Shown here: piece by piece, positions 5,790 through 6,349 of the stretch
How the letters are laid out: the number at the start of each line of letters is the position of its first letter
Numbering within the stretch: the first letter of the stretch is position 1
Assembly (NCBI GenBank): GCA_002482415.1
Contig: DLFY01000158.1
Coordinates: 853-7,201 of the forward strand
Reading direction: 5' to 3'
Source: Phycisphaerales bacterium UBA7708
GTDB lineage: Bacteria; Planctomycetota; Phycisphaerae; Sedimentisphaerales; Anaerohalosphaeraceae
DNA: 6,349 nucleotides
Program-made: the position numbers and the translations under genes
Notes under the pieces: model-generated
Seen by the model: only the letters and a program-made list of their open reading frames with translations
What the model was told of the DNA's origin: nothing
Database searches by the model: none

Positions 5790-6349
5790 ATGGCAAAATC
5801 GAGTCCTTTTGAACAGGTGCATCTTCAGATGGGAGCCCAAATGGGGGATTATCACGGCTGGCGTCTGCCCAGCCGGTACAGCACTGTAGAAGCTGAAAAA
5901 TACGCATTAGACACCCACTGTGCCGCGTTTGACCTGTGCGGATTCGGGCGTATCAGTGTTAAAGGACGGGATGCCGAGGCCGTGCTGACACAGGCGGGTT
6001 TACCTACTCTTCCGGACCGTTCCAGTCAACAATGGATTTGGAGCGACAATGGAACTGGACAGTCGCATCGTATTGCCGCATTGCGGAATGAGTATATCGT
6101 AATCAGCAAGCCGGGACATTCTTTGTTTGGGCTGATTAGCGACATTATCCAAAAGCAAAATCTGGACGCAACCGTCGTGGATTTATCGGAAAAAACGGCC
6201 TTTCTGGGGCTGTATGGGCCGGGGGCATTCGAGTCGATAGGCAAGCTGTTACCGTTTGAAATTGAAGAACTTACGGTTGGCTCCGCGATGCCGGTATCCT
6301 TTTTTATGATGAATTTTATCCTGCTTCGAGGCAGTTGGCTCGATGGCGA
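5790..6349 (+). CDS. GcvT/YgfZ-like folate-binding protein, N-terminal part (truncated by window end)
   Basis: The ATG at 5790 opens a frame with no stop to the window end (186 codons). It begins MAKSSPFEQVHLQMGAQMGD and continues YHGWRLPSRYSTVEAEKYAL, then FDLCGFGRISVKGRDAEAVL. This follows the aminomethyltransferase (GcvT) N-terminal pattern: a short helix, GA-M-DY-GW--P--Y, then the 'A-FD-S--G---V-G-DA--FL' strand. Further on, KTAFLGLYGPGAFESIGKLL matches the family's 'ALQGP-A' segment. GcvT makes 5,10-methylene-THF in glycine cleavage, while YgfZ/IbaG-type relatives help repair or assemble Fe-S proteins. The distinguishing C-terminal half is outside the window, and no gcvH or gcvP is visible, so I do not choose. 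A weak AGGAAG (5781-5786) lies only 3 nt before the ATG, an unusually tight spacing. Confidence 0.8.
   Translation, partial: MAKSSPFEQVHLQMGAQMGDYHGWRLPSRYSTVEAEKYALDTHCAAFDLCGFGRISVKGRDAEAVLTQAGLPTLPDRSSQQWIWSDNGTGQSHRIAALRNEYIVISKPGHSLFGLISDIIQKQNLDATVVDLSEKTAFLGLYGPGAFESIGKLLPFEIEELTVGSAMPVSFFMMNFILLRGSWLDG

Overview
The window looks like a chromosomal housekeeping region of a Gram-negative, moderately GC-rich bacterium. The best lineage guess is Planctomycetota, class Phycisphaerae or relatives. This rests on the style of the RHS-like fragment at the left edge (LNNDTEAFPMDDLGNR), a Tat-exported SagB-like nitroreductase, and an LPS-export ATPase joined to def-fmt. It is an inference from protein 'look', not a search result. 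I see no phage, insertion sequence, CRISPR, rRNA or tRNA.

Layout: (a) 1-235 holds a short broken RHS-type fragment and a small signal-peptide-like reading frame on the minus strand. (b) 235-270 is a strong rho-independent terminator for dnaK. (c) dnaK lies on the minus strand at 301-2235, as a single gene with no grpE or dnaJ beside it. (d) 2236-2595 is a 360-bp divergent intergenic region. It holds a full-consensus sigma-54 type -24/-12 element facing dnaK, two TGCCA/TGGCA inverted repeats about 98 and 136 bp upstream of the predicted start, a third palindrome over the predicted start, and a small hairpin whose loop is the Shine-Dalgarno of the next gene. (e) A Tat-exported nitroreductase/SagB-like protein lies on the plus strand at 2596-3345. 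(f) A tight minus-strand operon lptB-def-fmt spans 5631-3360, driven by a near-consensus extended -10 promoter at 5663-5690. It runs tail to tail into the nitroreductase. (g) A divergent plus-strand GcvT/YgfZ-like folate-binding protein starts at 5790 and is cut by the right edge.

How the genes work together: def and fmt are the two halves of the N-formyl-methionine cycle. Fmt formylates initiator Met-tRNA and Def removes the formyl group from new proteins. Their upstream partner here, lptB, encodes the ATPase that powers LPS export, so translation initiation and outer-envelope growth share one promoter. DnaK is the general Hsp70 chaperone.

No wholly new system is visible. The most interesting signal is regulatory: an apparent sigma-54/enhancer-type promoter architecture on dnaK, with no CIRCE element visible.
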